Shown here in pieces: positions 1 through 8,373 of a DNA stretch of 16,489 nt (its first letter is position 1; every line of letters starts with the position of its first letter). The translations under genes and the position numbers were made by a program. This DNA is from WJKQ01 sp043810515 (GTDB lineage Bacteria > Patescibacteriota > Gracilibacteria > UBA1369 > LOWO2-01-FULL-3), in the NCBI GenBank assembly GCA_043810515.1, contig JBDRNZ010000008.1, positions 1 to 16,489 on the forward strand, read 5' to 3'. Below the pieces are notes generated by a model, which had not been told where the DNA came from, did no database searches, and saw nothing but the letters and a program-made list of their open reading frames with translations.

Positions 1-3000
1 ACTTCCGCGGCAATCGCGCCGGCCACGCTCGAATACGTCATGTCTTTTTTCCCTCCCCACGAATCCGGACATCCGTCATAGTCTCTATCCTGGGATTGTT
101 GAGTGACAAGATCATTTGTTTGTTTTGCGAGATCCGGCGGCATCTGAAAATCCGAAGCATTCTCAGTCGTTAGATTTTCCAGCATATCCTTGCTCTCGAG
201 AAGAGTAGACACGCTTCCAAGTCCCGCATCCTCGCTCTGTTGTTCATAAGCGCTATCCAAAGCAGACGACCCCTCGCTGGCGACCTGTTTCTTGTCCAGA
301 ACGCTGTATCCTTTTGCATCCAGGCCTTTCGAATAAAGATAGGTCAAAACTCCGTCCGGATTAAATTCCGGACGCACCAGAATATCGGGATAATTTTTTC
401 CGCTTTCATCATCAATAAAATTTCCGACATCAAAATGCACTTCCGGCACGCTCTCAACGGTCATTGTATACTTAATCGTTCTCTTTCCGCTCGCCGGAAT
501 ACTGATATTTTTTATCACATGCGACCTCACCGACATTTCGGTTTCCTCAAACACAGGATCATCCGGGCAGTTATTGTCGAGACACTGGAGACTGTCCGTA
601 TCAAGCGACATTGTCACGGGCGTAAGATCAGAAATCATCATGTTGGAAACGCCCGATCCGGAATTGGAAAGCGTAACTACATAATTTATCTTATCGCCCA
701 CGTCAACATTTCCGCCGTTAACGTCCACGCCGTATTTTGTTGAATTGATGCCGAATTTCGGATCCTCTTTTAGGTGAATAAAATCAAATTGTTTTGGATA
801 GGTCTGCTGCGGAATTTCTTTCGATGCGATATTCTCATTGGCCAGAAGAGCGCTCTGCATTTCCTGCGCCGCGCTTGCGGCGGCGGCATTTTCGGAATTA
901 GCGGCCGGAGCCTGATTTGTCTGAAGAACAAAAGAAACAAATTTATCAGCATTGGAATCCTCATAATTTTTTTCCGCAGTTCCTTCATCCATCTGTTCCA
1001 TTCCCGAATAATTCACATAAAGATTATTGCTCGAATCAACGTCCTCATTTATTGAAAATCCGAAATTAAAACTATTTCCATAATTGGTTTCGATACCGGT
1101 ACACGCGTGTCCGTCATTACCATTATAAAAAACCCTGACATTGCCCGACGAATCACTCAAAACCAGATCCTCGCATCCGTCCAGATTCATGTCATGCGAT
1201 TTCATTTCAAAAATCTTGCCGCTGACAGTCAGATTCAACGTGCTTCTTTTAAATTTTCCGCCCGTGTTTGTAAAAAGAGACGCGGCGACTTCGCCGTTTA
1301 AACAGGCCTCTTTTGTACCGACGACAAGATCGTCGTAACCGTCATTATTCACATCAATTTTTGTCGCGCTGAAAATTCCGTCATAAACATTTAATATTAT
1401 TCCACGGTCCTTAAACCGCTTATTGCTGACCTCGTTTTCCATAAGACGTATTCCGCCGTTTTCATAAAAAAGTAGCAGATCGGAAATGCCGTCCCCGTTA
1501 TAATCAAAATTCGTCATATCAATAATTTCTTCTTTTCCGGAAAATAAAGCTCTTCCAAGATCTTTTGTGAAACCGGAAAGCTCGCTCACGAGTCCGACCA
1601 CGCCGTCCACTTTAAGCCGTATCATCGGATCTCCATAAACAATGCTGGTTTCCGGGGAATAAGGCATATTTGATTCGCCGACCGAATTTCCAGCCGCATA
1701 AAGAAGCATATGTTTGTCCGTGCCTTTGAAGCCTGCGCCGAATTCATCCTTAACGGAAAGTTCGCTTTCCGTATCAGTCACGTAAAGTCCCATTGGTTCG
1801 GCAGTGGATGCCCCTGAAAAACCGGCATGCGTTTCATATCTATCTGAAGCCGAATTCATTTTTAAATAAATTCCCGGATAAAACGCCGTCTGCGCCGAAT
1901 CGTATCCAAGCTTTATGACATCCTGCTTTTCGCCATTCAAAGTTACAAAATTCTGTCTGTAGGAAACCTGCGCGAGCACCTCGCCGCGGTCATAAATCAG
2001 CAGTGAAAAACTATCCGAACTCGGATCGTCCTCGCTTGTCGGGATGCTCAGCTCGAGAAGTGGATCGTTCATGGAAATTCTTCCGAAATTGTCGATTTTT
2101 ACTTTTACTTCACCGGATTTCTCTATATACATGCCATCATCTTTTTTTGTGAACTGAATGTTTCCGTCGGTTTTTGAAATTCTTTCAACATAAATTCCTT
2201 CATCACTGCCGGCCGGATTATTGTCATCAAGAAGCACAAGATCCGAATCCGTTTTTGGAACGAAAAACACGGATGCTATTTCTTCGCCAGCGATATCATC
2301 CGAAAAAATAATTTTTTGGTAGGGGAACGAATCTGTCGCGGAAATAACTTTTGCGGAAATCGTATCCGACAAAAGATTTACCCGTCCGTAACCGTCAACA
2401 TCCACAAGTCTTTTATACTTGTCCGGAGTGGCGGTCACGGCGCTTACGGCCTCAACCTGTCCGCTGAAAAGAACGGATTGCGCCATGTTATTATTTCCAA
2501 GCAGAGAAACATAAAGCGCTCTCGGAGAAAGATCGTACGTTATATGTTTTTTCACTTTCAAAGATAAAGTGCCGGACGCAACGCCTTGACTGCTGGCGAT
2601 TATATTTGCGTCGCCCGAAATTTCGCCGCCTTTTACGGTAGTCGAAGCCACGCCTTTAAAGGCTACGGCGTTGTGCGCGCCTGAAAATTCAACAAATCCG
2701 GCTGTCGAATCGGTTGCTGCAAATGAAACAACCGTGCTGTTGTCGTTATCGGCAAGATTGCCATATTTGTCCTCAAGCCTTGCGGTAAGAACAACATCCT
2801 TATCGGAATCGGAATAAACATAATCGCTGTCCGCGGAAAGCGTGATTTTTACCGGCGCTCTGGGAAGTGTTTTGAATTTTACTGTTTCTGAAGCGAATCC
2901 GGGAACTTCAACAAGAATCTCAGCGTCGCCGGCAACGGTTGATGACCGGAATTTTACATTTGCTTCATGCAGTGCGCCGTTGGTCATTTTTTCCGGAGGA

Positions 3001-6000
3001 GCGCTTAAAAATTTCCCAAGATTATAGTTTAGAACTGTAAATTTTACAGGTCCGCTGTAATCTTCGACAATCTGGCCGTCATGCAAAAGGTCTGTTTTTA
3101 TTGAAACAACAGAAATTCCATCTGCCGGAATCGACGTTTTGTCGGGAGTAAGCTTGAGCTGTACGTTATCAAGAATCGAAAACTTTCTTATCCCGTGCGC
3201 GTATTCCTCGAAATTTATATCCCCCCAGTTTTTTCCCGAGTCTATCAGTTTTTCTTCAAGATCATAATCCATTACGACGGCGATAACGTTTACATCGCCG
3301 GTATCATTTTTGGAATAAAGATCCACATCCGCTTTTCCTTCAAAAGTCTTTATCTGCGTGCCGGGCAGTTGAGAGTCCTCGTCCACAGCGTCATCGAATT
3401 TTGCCTTGTCACCAACAAAAAGCGCAATCTGCGAAAAGGAATTATTGGCCGGATTTTCAAATTTATCTTTAAGTGTGAAATGCACTCTGGTTTTGGATTC
3501 TCCACCAACGGCAAGGACATAAGAGTCCGATTCAATAGCGACGCTGGCCGCTTCACCTGCCGCGGCATACAGTTCAGTCGAATCATCATTTGCGAAAAGC
3601 GTGAATTTGCCGGCCTTCGTGCCTGCTTTTAGATAAACAGTCGCGACGCCGTTCTCGGGTTTTACAACCGGATCACTTTCAAAAGTAACAATATCCGGAA
3701 CATCGGATTCTATTTTAAAAGTGACGGTTTGGGACGCTCCGTCATCAAGAATTCCGTTATCATCAACAATTGCCGCCTCGACCATCATAAGCGATTCTCC
3801 GTCCGCGGTTACTTCATCGCTTGTTTCGGAAATACTTGTGCTTTCCAATTCGTCCGTTGCTTCCGTTACGAAAAACGTGTAGCTCGTAAGTTTAATCCCA
3901 CCTTCTCCATTCCCGCCTCCTCCGCCTGAGGAACCGGTCTGGCCGCCGGAACTACACGTACTGTCAAAACCCGGAGTTGTTGAAAAATATCCTATAAAAT
4001 CCATCAATTCTTTTAAAAACTGATCAAGATCGACAAAAGAATCCCCTCCGCCACCTCCTCCGCCGGTTTCTCCCGTCTCCGCTTCCGCCGCAGCCTCCTC
4101 TGCGATAGCGGCCTGCTGAGACGCATAAAGAGGATCAAAAACCTCATTTTTTTCTTCGGGAATATCTTTATTGAAGCTCATGTCAAAACCGCCCGTCTCA
4201 TAGCCTTCACTTCCGCTATCTAGAACCAGATACGCGGCCTCATAACCGTTTTTGACTTCATGGCCACTTTGTGCGGGAAGCAAAGTTTCGTCGCCGACAA
4301 AAGCGTTTTCGGCTCCGCTTAAATATTTTTCCAGAACGTACTCATGCTTCTGGTCAATATTAAGATTTCTCCATTCAAGAGCGTCATATATTTTTAAAGT
4401 TTCACCTCCCTCAAGCTCAAGATCGTTAGGATAGTCGGAAATTCCGTTAACCACCGGCAAAAGATATTTATTGAGAATTTCGTTTCGTATTTCCAAAGCG
4501 GAATAGTTTGCGCTTGTTGCGTTTTGTCCGAATAGTCTGTAACCGCCCGGCATTACCGCAAGATTGTTTGCGAGTGTGGCAAGATCGGCTTCAAGCTGCG
4601 CGAAATTTGACGTCTCAAAAAGATTCGGATATATGATTTTTTCGCTTTTGCCCGGAAAATAATACGGATCAAGCTTTAAACCGCTGACGATTTCCTCAAC
4701 ATCAATATTTTCATTTGCCGGCTGAGGCTCAGGATAAGCGGGAAGATTCGCGGGCTTTGTCTGAAAATATATATATCTTGGATTATCGATTGGCAGACTG
4801 TCGGTTCCCGCGGATTTTATCTGTTCCGTTATAGTGTAAGCAGTTGGTTCGTTGTGAAGAATTGCGCTTGAAATATTTTTATCCTGAAATTTTCCGGCTG
4901 AAACATTTAAGGTTACGTCTGAATCAAAAGGGGAATTTGTAAGTCCGGCCGGAATTGTATATGAGGAATTGTGCGACAGCATTTTTCGTGTTATCGCGCC
5001 TAAATCCGAACTTGGAATTCCATATTTCGGCTCCGCTTCGTCAAAATCAAAAAACTTTGTTTCATAAACGCCGTCCCCATCCTCATCTCTCCATTCATAA
5101 TCCCTTATGCCGTCATCGTCATTGTCAACGCCGTCAAAAAGTCCCCATCTGTCAGAAAAATGCTTCAGCGTGACGACCTGCATGTGCCCGCCCGCGTCCT
5201 CCACATTATTAAGAACAACATTCCCGGCATCCGGCTGATCCGTATCCCGTACATTTGCGTAGCATGAATTATACATAACCTCATCCACGTTGCCGCCGGT
5301 AAACTGAAAATCATCAGTACTTCCTGCGGGATCCAGAACCGGTATAGTGGCTGTTGCGTAAGAACATACATCCCCATTACCAGCGGAATTTTTGTTGCAT
5401 CCGGCCGAGCTGTCATAGTTTTGATAATCGGTATCGTACAGATTAAATATCGCGCCGTCCGAATTCTTATCAAAAAATTCGACTGAAAAACTGCCTATGT
5501 CGGACGGATAACCTATTCCAGAAAGAAGAACGATTATTTCCGGATTGCCCTGCGTATCTTCTTTGCTGGCAAAATAATTCCCATTACTGACGCCCACGGT
5601 GAAAGTGAAATTTTTAGTTGCTTTCTGTCCGCCGCGGTAATACTCAATACCGATGTTGCCGACAGTTTTATTGATATCTCTCTGCGAAAAACTTTCACCC
5701 GCTCTGATGGCGATGTCGTACATTGAGTAGTCAAGAAATTCGAGATTGTCCTTATTTATCGATTCAATCACATTTTTCACAGCATTATAGGAATCCTCTA
5801 TAGCCTGATCAAAAGTATATTCAGCGCTAATATCTTTGCCGTTTACTTTTGTGATTATGTCACCAGCGCGCAGAACCGATTCCCATGGATTCTGGTGGTT
5901 TTCAGTAAGCGGATTTTCAATAAAAGCTTCTACGCCCCATTCGGAATTATTTTCAATCCGCGCTCCGTTGCTAACTTTGTATCCGCTTAAAATATTGGCT

Positions 6001-7508
6001 TCGGTCGGGGACAGCAAACGCGTATTTACCCCGGCTGCCGGAACCGCAAAAGCCGTTCCGGGATCGTCGGATCTCATGGATTTTGTCAAAGTCGAATAAC
6101 CTTCGCCCAAAGACTTTGACCCCAGATAAAAACCGCATTGCTTCGCGCTTGTAAGAACATTTGTATTTGTGCCGTTTATGTACAGCTCACCTCCCTGCTC
6201 GTAATTGTATTGCAACGAAACGCTTCCTGCATAAGCTCCCGGTAAATTACCTGCGATTTGGAAATTACGGGTTGTATTGCCGGAAACAAACTTCCCACTT
6301 AAGTTACTTGTCTCTAAAACAGGCAGAGGCTCCTGAATTTTGTCCACGACTTCATTTATCTTCTTTTCCAGCGCGTCATTTACTATTTTTAAATAATACT
6401 TTGTGTATTCATCTTTTGTGGTTATGAGAACGGGAACATTGTCGGTTTTTTCGCCTTCGTCGCCGGCTGCATATCGTCCTGTCCACGCGGCAAAATCATT
6501 TGCCTGAGAAATATAATTCGGAAAAACCTTGTAATAAGGAATAAGAAACTGGTCGATAATTTGTTTTGAATAAATATCCGGCAGATTGTTTGTCAGATCA
6601 ATATCGGCCAGCTGCTGCGCAAAAGCATCGTCTGCAATTTCAAAACCGTCCGCCTTAAGATCCTCCACCACGGTACCCGATTCCGCATCCGCCCAATATT
6701 TGTTGTATCGAAGATACGCGAGATCCTCCCACGCATTCAGATATTTCAGATAAGCCTGATAAGAATCGCTGTTCATCATTTTCTCTTCATGGACCAGATC
6801 GCCAAAAAACATTCTGTCGGAAAAATTCGCATACATCGGCTCTCCGGCATAATAAAGATGATTTTTATCGAAATATTCCGCAAGTTGCTCTTTGCCATCA
6901 ACGCCGCTTTTATCAGCGCGTATCACACCATGCCATATTTCCGGCATTGAAAAATTGCTCGTAGGATTTTTTTCGAAAGTTTTTGTTTCGGAATTATAAA
7001 GGTATGTTTTTTCATAAAAATCCACATAAGGCAGCATGCTCACAAAACGATTTCCGTTTTCATTCACAACCGGCAGAGGAATATCTCCCACAAAGACCGC
7101 GCCAACAAGCCTGTTTTCGTGCGTCCCATCCCCGTTCACATAAAGGTTTTCCAGAGCCGAAGCCAGACCATCAACCGTTTCCTTTTCCTTGTCGAAAAGC
7201 AAAATCCTCACATCCGTCAGCTCATTGTCATTGCGAATGTCTTCCGCGTACCGGACCACACGTTCCCCGATAGTGGTTTCGCCGAGAATATTTAAAAATT
7301 CATCGTTCAGTCCGACATAAGAAGAACCGTCCTTATCGATGCTGGTGTCCACCACGATAGCCACAAGATCGTAAACAATCTCGGGATCGTTCGGCGGCTC
7401 AGTTGGATTTACGGTAGCGGCATACGCTGTGGCCGACATTCCAACTTCAACAAAAAGTATAGTAAAAGCAACAAGTCCGCACAGTAATTTTTTAGGAATG
7501 AGAGCCAT
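1..7508 (-). CDS. Giant secreted modular surface protein, C-terminus beyond window edge (2502 codons visible)
   Basis: One uninterrupted minus-strand frame runs from an ATG at 7508 off the left edge; an in-frame TGA at 7530-7532 leaves no other upstream ATG. Residues 1-30 form a signal peptide (basic MALIPKK, hydrophobic core, AYA|A cleavage site). Domains in order: about 42-225, an alpha/beta region like the first half of gingipain (C25) domains, with VGAVFVGDIP at 135-144 and PEIWHGVIRA at 189-198; about 520-640, a PDZ domain with VLRAGDIITKVNG; about 790-815, calcium-loop motifs (DNDDDG, DEDGDG); Gly-rich linkers near 1145 and 1195; about 1205-1650, four Big-type Ig-like domains; about 1990-2125, three FG-GAP/VCBS-type repeats (DYNGDG, DVNNDG, DMNLDG); about 2250-2365, a DUF11-like domain; and DRDYDG near 2470. 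No transmembrane anchor or sorting signal is visible, but the C-terminus is missing. A surface adhesive or scaffold role is inferred; no exact family was recognised. It appears monocistronic. Confidence 0.9.
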   Translation of the reverse strand, partial: MALIPKKLLCGLVAFTILFVEVGMSATAYAATVNPTEPPNDPEIVYDLVAIVVDTSIDKDGSSYVGLNDEFLNILGETTIGERVVRYAEDIRNDNELTDVRILLFDKEKETVDGLASALENLYVNGDGTHENRLVGAVFVGDIPLPVVNENGNRFVSMLPYVDFYEKTYLYNSETKTFEKNPTSNFSMPEIWHGVIRADKSGVDGKEQLAEYFDKNHLYYAGEPMYANFSDRMFFGDLVHEEKMMNSDSYQAYLKYLNAWEDLAYLRYNKYWADAESGTVVEDLKADGFEIADDAFAQQLADIDLTNNLPDIYSKQIIDQFLIPYYKVFPNYISQANDFAAWTGRYAAGDEGEKTDNVPVLITTKDEYTKYYLKIVNDALEKKINEVVDKIQEPLPVLETSNLSGKFVSGNTTRNFQIAGNLPGAYAGSVSLQYNYEQGGELYINGTNTNVLTSAKQCGFYLGSKSLGEGYSTLTKSMRSDDPGTAFAVPAAGVNTRLLSPTEANILSGYKVSNGARIENNSEWGVEAFIENPLTENHQNPWESVLRAGDIITKVNGKDISAEYTFDQAIEDSYNAVKNVIESINKDNLEFLDYSMYDIAIRAGESFSQRDINKTVGNIGIEYYRGGQKATKNFTFTVGVSNGNYFASKEDTQGNPEIIVLLSGIGYPSDIGSFSVEFFDKNSDGAIFNLYDTDYQNYDSSAGCNKNSAGNGDVCSYATATIPVLDPAGSTDDFQFTGGNVDEVMYNSCYANVRDTDQPDAGNVVLNNVEDAGGHMQVVTLKHFSDRWGLFDGVDNDDDGIRDYEWRDEDGDGVYETKFFDFDEAEPKYGIPSSDLGAITRKMLSHNSSYTIPAGLTNSPFDSDVTLNVSAGKFQDKNISSAILHNEPTAYTITEQIKSAGTDSLPIDNPRYIYFQTKPANLPAYPEPQPANENIDVEEIVSGLKLDPYYFPGKSEKIIYPNLFETSNFAQLEADLATLANNLAVMPGGYRLFGQNATSANYSALEIRNEILNKYLLPVVNGISDYPNDLELEGGETLKIYDALEWRNLNIDQKHEYVLEKYLSGAENAFVGDETLLPAQSGHEVKNGYEAAYLVLDSGSEGYETGGFDMSFNKDIPEEKNEVFDPLYASQQAAIAEEAAAEAETGETGGGGGGGDSFVDLDQFLKELMDFIGYFSTTPGFDSTCSSGGQTGSSGGGGGNGEGGIKLTSYTFFVTEATDELESTSISETSDEVTADGESLMMVEAAIVDDNGILDDGASQTVTFKIESDVPDIVTFESDPVVKPENGVATVYLKAGTKAGKFTLFANDDSTELYAAAGEAASVAIESDSYVLAVGGESKTRVHFTLKDKFENPANNSFSQIALFVGDKAKFDDAVDEDSQLPGTQIKTFEGKADVDLYSKNDTGDVNVIAVVMDYDLEEKLIDSGKNWGDINFEEYAHGIRKFSILDNVQLKLTPDKTSIPADGISVVSIKTDLLHDGQIVEDYSGPVKFTVLNYNLGKFLSAPPEKMTNGALHEANVKFRSSTVAGDAEILVEVPGFASETVKFKTLPRAPVKITLSADSDYVYSDSDKDVVLTARLEDKYGNLADNDNSTVVSFAATDSTAGFVEFSGAHNAVAFKGVASTTVKGGEISGDANIIASSQGVASGTLSLKVKKHITYDLSPRALYVSLLGNNNMAQSVLFSGQVEAVSAVTATPDKYKRLVDVDGYGRVNLLSDTISAKVISATDSFPYQKIIFSDDIAGEEIASVFFVPKTDSDLVLLDDNNPAGSDEGIYVERISKTDGNIQFTKKDDGMYIEKSGEVKVKIDNFGRISMNDPLLELSIPTSEDDPSSDSFSLLIYDRGEVLAQVSYRQNFVTLNGEKQDVIKLGYDSAQTAFYPGIYLKMNSASDRYETHAGFSGASTAEPMGLYVTDTESELSVKDEFGAGFKGTDKHMLLYAAGNSVGESNMPYSPETSIVYGDPMIRLKVDGVVGLVSELSGFTKDLGRALFSGKEEIIDMTNFDYNGDGISDLLLFYENGGIRLMENEVSNKRFKDRGIILNVYDGIFSATKIDVNNDGYDDLVVGTKEACLNGEVAASLFTNTGGKFKRSTLNLTVSGKIFEMKSHDMNLDGCEDLVLSDSSGNVRVFYNGNDGHACTGIETNYGNSFNFGFSINEDVDSSNNLYVNYSGMEQMDEGTAEKNYEDSNADKFVSFVLQTNQAPAANSENAAAASAAQEMQSALLANENIASKEIPQQTYPKQFDFIHLKEDPKFGINSTKYGVDVNGGNVDVGDKINYVVTLSNSGSGVSNMMISDLTPVTMSLDTDSLQCLDNNCPDDPVFEETEMSVRSHVIKNISIPASGKRTIKYTMTVESVPEVHFDVGNFIDDESGKNYPDILVRPEFNPDGVLTYLYSKGLDAKGYSVLDKKQVASEGSSALDSAYEQQSEDAGLGSVSTLLESKDMLENLTTENASDFQMPPDLAKQTNDLVTQQSQDRDYDGCPDSWGGKKDMTYSSVAGAIAAE

Positions 7509-7533
7509 AAGAAAAACACTAATCCAATTTCAA

Positions 7534-7563
7534 AATATACCACACGCAAACCTTAAAAAACAA
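7534..7563 (-). promoter_or_regulatory. Putative sigma70-type promoter of the giant surface protein gene
   Basis: On the minus strand TTGTTT (7558-7563) and an extended -10, TGgTATATT (hexamer 7534-7539), are 18 bp apart. Transcription would start near 7527, giving a leader of about 20 nt with no Shine-Dalgarno sequence. It lies downstream of the pilin terminator, so the giant gene is probably its own transcription unit. Confidence 0.5.
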
Positions 7564-7633
7564 TTTCTCCAAGCCAAAAACTCCACTTTTAAGTTGACAC
7601 AAAAATATAGAATTGTAATACATCAAAACCTAC

Positions 7634-7667
7634 AAAAAACAGGTCTCCGCATGAAGGCCTGTTTTTA
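7634..7667 (-). terminator. Rho-independent terminator of the pilin gene
   Basis: A perfect 9-bp inverted repeat (AAAAACAGG at 7635-7643 and CCTGTTTTT at 7658-7666) encloses a 14-nt loop. Read on the minus strand the hairpin ends in six T, about 50 nt after the pilin stop codon. The A/T flanks would also let it work weakly in the plus direction, but no plus-strand gene points at it. Confidence 0.75.
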
Positions 7668-7683
7668 ACAATTCATTTTAAAC

Positions 7684-7701
7684 TTCCCACCCGGGTGGGA
7701 A
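7684..7701. repeat. Perfect 18-bp GC-rich palindrome in the pilin 3' region
   Basis: TTCCCACCCGGGTGGGAA is its own reverse complement. It starts 14 nt after the pilin stop codon in otherwise AT-rich DNA. In RNA it would fold into a short GC-rich hairpin, but it lacks a T-tract on either strand, so it is not a classical terminator. Possible roles are a 3'-end stabilising hairpin for an abundant pilin mRNA or a site for a dimeric DNA-binding protein; nothing in the sequence decides between them. Confidence 0.8.
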
Positions 7702-7715
7702 AACTTAAAGTCCTC

Positions 7716-8213
7716 TTACTGCGTCAAAATCGCATAGCATGAATCAGTAGCACTGGCCGGTGCCGTTACTAAACTTGCATCATTAGCCACCAAAGCCGCG
7801 CATGAAACATTGCCGGCATCAATAGTCTCCATTTTTGCATATAGGCCAAAAGCATAATCGGTGGAAGGACCCTTGACGTAAATATAGTTACCAGGACAGG
7901 TTGCCTGACCTTCTACCTTAAAAGCATTAGCAGCCTGTGGATCAACAGGGACAGTACCTCCAAAGGCCGGAATAAAAGTGGCAAAACTAGTCGCGTTTAC
8001 ACAAGACGATGCCGCCGGATATGCGGTGCCTTCCAGATTCGCATTTATCAATACTTTCTGTACCTTCTGCAGATCAGCAACTCTCTGCGTGTCTCGTCCT
8101 TTTGCAGGTGCGCCAAGAAGTGTTGGCAGGAAGGCCACAGCCAAAATACCGATGATCGCGATTACGATCAAAAGCTCAATCAGCGTGAAACCTTTAGCGT
8201 TTCGAGTTTTCAT
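7716..8213 (-). CDS. Type IV prepilin (PilA/GspG-like pilin)
   Basis: Structural subunit of a type IV pilus or pseudopilus. The 165-residue product starts with a class III leader, MKTRNAKG, cleaved before F9. The conserved Glu of the mature N-terminus (mature residue 5) is E13 in FTLIE, followed by a hydrophobic helix to about residue 34. GRDTQRVADLQKVQ next to it is typical of GspG-like pilins. Four cysteines (71, 106, 138, 159) could form two disulfides in the exported globular domain. An in-frame ATG exists at 8258, but the leader fits the 8213 start, and the 8258 ATG lies upstream of the predicted -10 box and so would not be transcribed from that promoter. Prepilin peptidase PilD is not in this window. 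The gene sits beside, but is transcribed apart from, the pilNOBC-like operon. Confidence 0.93.
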   Translation of the reverse strand: MKTRNAKGFTLIELLIVIAIIGILAVAFLPTLLGAPAKGRDTQRVADLQKVQKVLINANLEGTAYPAASSCVNATSFATFIPAFGGTVPVDPQAANAFKVEGQATCPGNYIYVKGPSTDYAFGLYAKMETIDAGNVSCAALVANDASLVTAPASATDSCYAILTQ

Positions 8214-8241
8214 AAGGAATAAAGTTAAATTACTTAAAATC

Positions 8242-8269
8242 ATTATAGACATCTTCAACTAAAACTCAA
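8242..8269 (-). promoter_or_regulatory. Strong sigma70-type promoter of the pilin gene
   Basis: TTGAGT (8264-8269) and a perfect TATAAT (8242-8247) are separated by 16 bp on the minus strand. Transcription would start near 8235, giving a leader of about 22 nt before the pilin ATG at 8213. This placement supports the shorter pilin start. Confidence 0.7.
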
Positions 8270-8335
8270 CTTCCACTCGTTGCAATATTTTAAAATTATT
8301 TTAGAAAAACTTAACAGAATTTTAATAAATGTATG

Positions 8336-8363
8336 TTACAAATTTAAAAAAATTTTGTTAATA
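8336..8363 (+). promoter_or_regulatory. Weak candidate promoter for the coiled-coil gene
   Basis: In an AT-rich stretch, TTACAA (8336-8341) and TTAATA (8358-8363) are 16 bp apart. An alternative -10, TATACA at 8362-8367, would place the start of transcription at or next to the ATG at 8374, implying a leaderless message. The A/T background makes chance matches likely. Confidence 0.3.
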
Positions 8364-8373
8364 TACACTCCCC

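Noticed and set aside
240..7273. Many open frames on the plus strand across the left 7.5 kb (for example 240-743, 3195-3632, 6983-7273)
   Set aside because: They are antisense to the continuous minus-strand giant gene, have no recognisable domains, and show no promoter or operon arrangement.
8214..8258. Longer pilin with 15 extra N-terminal residues starting at 8258
   Set aside because: The prepilin leader MKTRNAKG begins at 8213, and the ATG at 8258 is upstream of the predicted TATAAT at 8242-8247.
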